From NCBI GenBank assembly GCA_046726955.1, contig JBKPBQ010000003.1, positions 1 through 5,345 on the forward strand: 5,345 bases of DNA, read 5' to 3'. The DNA is from CAVPGH01 sp046726955. Its GTDB lineage: Bacteria; Acidobacteriota; Vicinamibacteria; Fen-336. Positions 4,535 through 5,345 of the stretch are shown piece by piece. Below the pieces are notes generated by a model. That model was not told where the DNA came from. It was given only the letters and a program-made list of their open reading frames with translations, and did no database searches. Every line of letters starts with the position of its first letter. The stretch's first letter is position 1. Position numbers and translations under genes: made by a program.

Positions 4535-5345
4535 CTACGGATCCAGCACGGGATACACCGGCTCCCACATCGCCGCGGCCACGCTCTTCGGGATTTCGCC
4601 GTCCTCCAGCGGCCGGCCGACACCCCGATCGCGCGCCTCCCGGACGACCGCCTCCGCCACCCGCGCCGTCACCCGGCGGAGCGAGGCGATGGGCGGATAG
4701 AGAGCGCCCTCGCGAAGGTCCGACTCCGCGACCTGCGAGGCGAGGGCCTCCGCCGCCACCGCGAACATCGTGTCCGTGATCTCGCGAGCCTCCGCGACGA
4801 GCGAGCCCAGGCCGACACCCGGGAACACGAACACGTTGTTGCCCTGGCCGACGCGAACCGTGCGGCCTTTGTACTCGACGAACCCGAACGGGCTGCCGGT
4901 GGCGACGAGAGCGCGTCCCTCCGTCCAGGCGAGGATGTCGGAGGGCACGGCCTCCGCCCTGCTCGTCGGATTCGACAGGGGAAAGACGAGCGGCCGCTCG
5001 ACGTGCGCGGCCATCGCGCGGACGACCTCCTCCGTGAAGAGGCCCGGCGCTCCCGACGCGCCGAGGAGCGCGGTCGGACGGACGGCGCGGACGACCGAGA
5101 GCAGGTCCCGCCGACCGGCGGGCAACCCGGCGGCGTCGGCCAGCGCCGCCGGCCATGACAGCCCGCGCCGGTACTCGACGTCCGAGTCCACCACGAGCCC
5201 GTCCACGTCCACGAGCGCGAGCGCGCGCAGGAGCGCTTCGCCCTGGAGTCCCGCGCGCATGAGCGCGGCGCGGAGCAGGCGGGCGATCCCCATGCCCGCG
5301 GCCCCCGCCCCAACGAGGACGATCCGCTGCGCGGCGAGCGGAGTC
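4535..5345 (-). CDS. Malic enzyme, C-terminal part (partial, start beyond the right edge)
   Basis: The frame is open to the right edge and gives the last 269 residues of a malic enzyme (oxidative decarboxylation of malate to pyruvate with NAD or NADP, cytoplasmic central metabolism). The Rossmann dinucleotide motif GAGAAG is at visible residues 12-17 (IVLVGAGAAGMGIARLL). It is followed by the family motifs LLGASG (93-98), PLSNPTSRAEA (122-132), WTEGRALVATGSPF (140-153), GQGNN (166-170) and FPGVGLG (174-180), then LYPPI and the terminal MWEPVYP. These fit the long malic enzyme type of about 540-600 residues (MaeA/SfcA and the eukaryotic enzymes), not the shorter MaeB type. About half the protein, including the malate-binding Tyr/Lys region, is outside the window, so intactness cannot be judged. 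Which cofactor is used cannot be decided here. The ATG at 5293 is internal to the Rossmann motif and is not the start. Confidence 0.93.
   Translation of the reverse strand, partial: TPLAAQRIVLVGAGAAGMGIARLLRAALMRAGLQGEALLRALALVDVDGLVVDSDVEYRRGLSWPAALADAAGLPAGRRDLLSVVRAVRPTALLGASGAPGLFTEEVVRAMAAHVERPLVFPLSNPTSRAEAVPSDILAWTEGRALVATGSPFGFVEYKGRTVRVGQGNNVFVFPGVGLGSLVAEAREITDTMFAVAAEALASQVAESDLREGALYPPIASLRRVTARVAEAVVREARDRGVGRPLEDGEIPKSVAAAMWEPVYPVLDP

Noticed and set aside
4462..4623. N-terminal extension of the exported protein from 4623
   Set aside because: It would overlap the malic enzyme coding end and run through the inverted repeat and the -10 candidate, and it would bury the signal peptide behind an Arg/Trp-rich stretch.
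4460..5158. A plus-strand frame of 232 residues opposite the malic enzyme gene
   Set aside because: It is an antisense shadow of a strongly conserved coding region and shows no recognisable domain.
5291..5293. ATG at 5293 as the start of the malic enzyme
   Set aside because: The frame continues upstream through the Rossmann motif (RIVLVGAGAAG) to the window edge, so this Met is internal.
1..5345. A new defence or other multi-gene system
   Set aside because: The genes are recognisable housekeeping or accessory families on different transcripts, with no nuclease-sensor pairing, repeat array, reverse transcriptase, toxin-antitoxin pair or mobile signature to support such a claim.

Overview
The window is very GC-rich (by eye roughly 70 %), densely coding and shows strong third-position GC bias. 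Two proteins carry Sec signal peptides, and most visible starts lack a Shine-Dalgarno sequence. This suggests a high-GC Gram-negative bacterium such as Acidobacteriota, Myxococcota or a related soil or metagenomic lineage; the phylum is inference only. I see no mobile element, CRISPR array, tRNA or rRNA.

Layout, left to right: (1) the first codons of a divergent minus-strand gene running off the left edge; (2) a 73-bp divergent promoter region; (3) a complete M16 zinc peptidase (124-1380); (4) 10 bp later, an AraC-type regulator with an N-terminal domain of the DUF6597 kind (1391-2224); (5) a small secreted DUF6265-type protein with its own promoter and a perfect Shine-Dalgarno (2289-2759); (6) a YycJ/WalJ-type metallo-beta-lactamase-fold hydrolase (2843-3670). 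These four complete plus-strand genes meet two minus-strand genes at a GC-rich hairpin near 3683-3707. The minus-strand genes are (7) an unrecognised exported protein with a C-terminal membrane anchor (4461-3736) and (8) the C-terminal half of a malic enzyme whose start lies beyond the right edge (ends at 4535).

The genes look like ordinary chromosomal functions (protein turnover, regulation, DNA or nucleic-acid processing, central carbon metabolism) and do not form an obvious single pathway. I do not see convincing evidence of a new multi-gene system. Four points deserve a second look. The YycJ-like hydrolase ends in QLRLF, which matches the bacterial sliding-clamp binding pattern. The hexamer TAGACT recurs 16-18 nt before three start codons, as a likely -10 element. 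A long, nearly perfect inverted repeat lies between the malic enzyme gene and the next gene. The exported protein has a Gly-rich linker, a membrane helix and a basic tail at its C-terminus.
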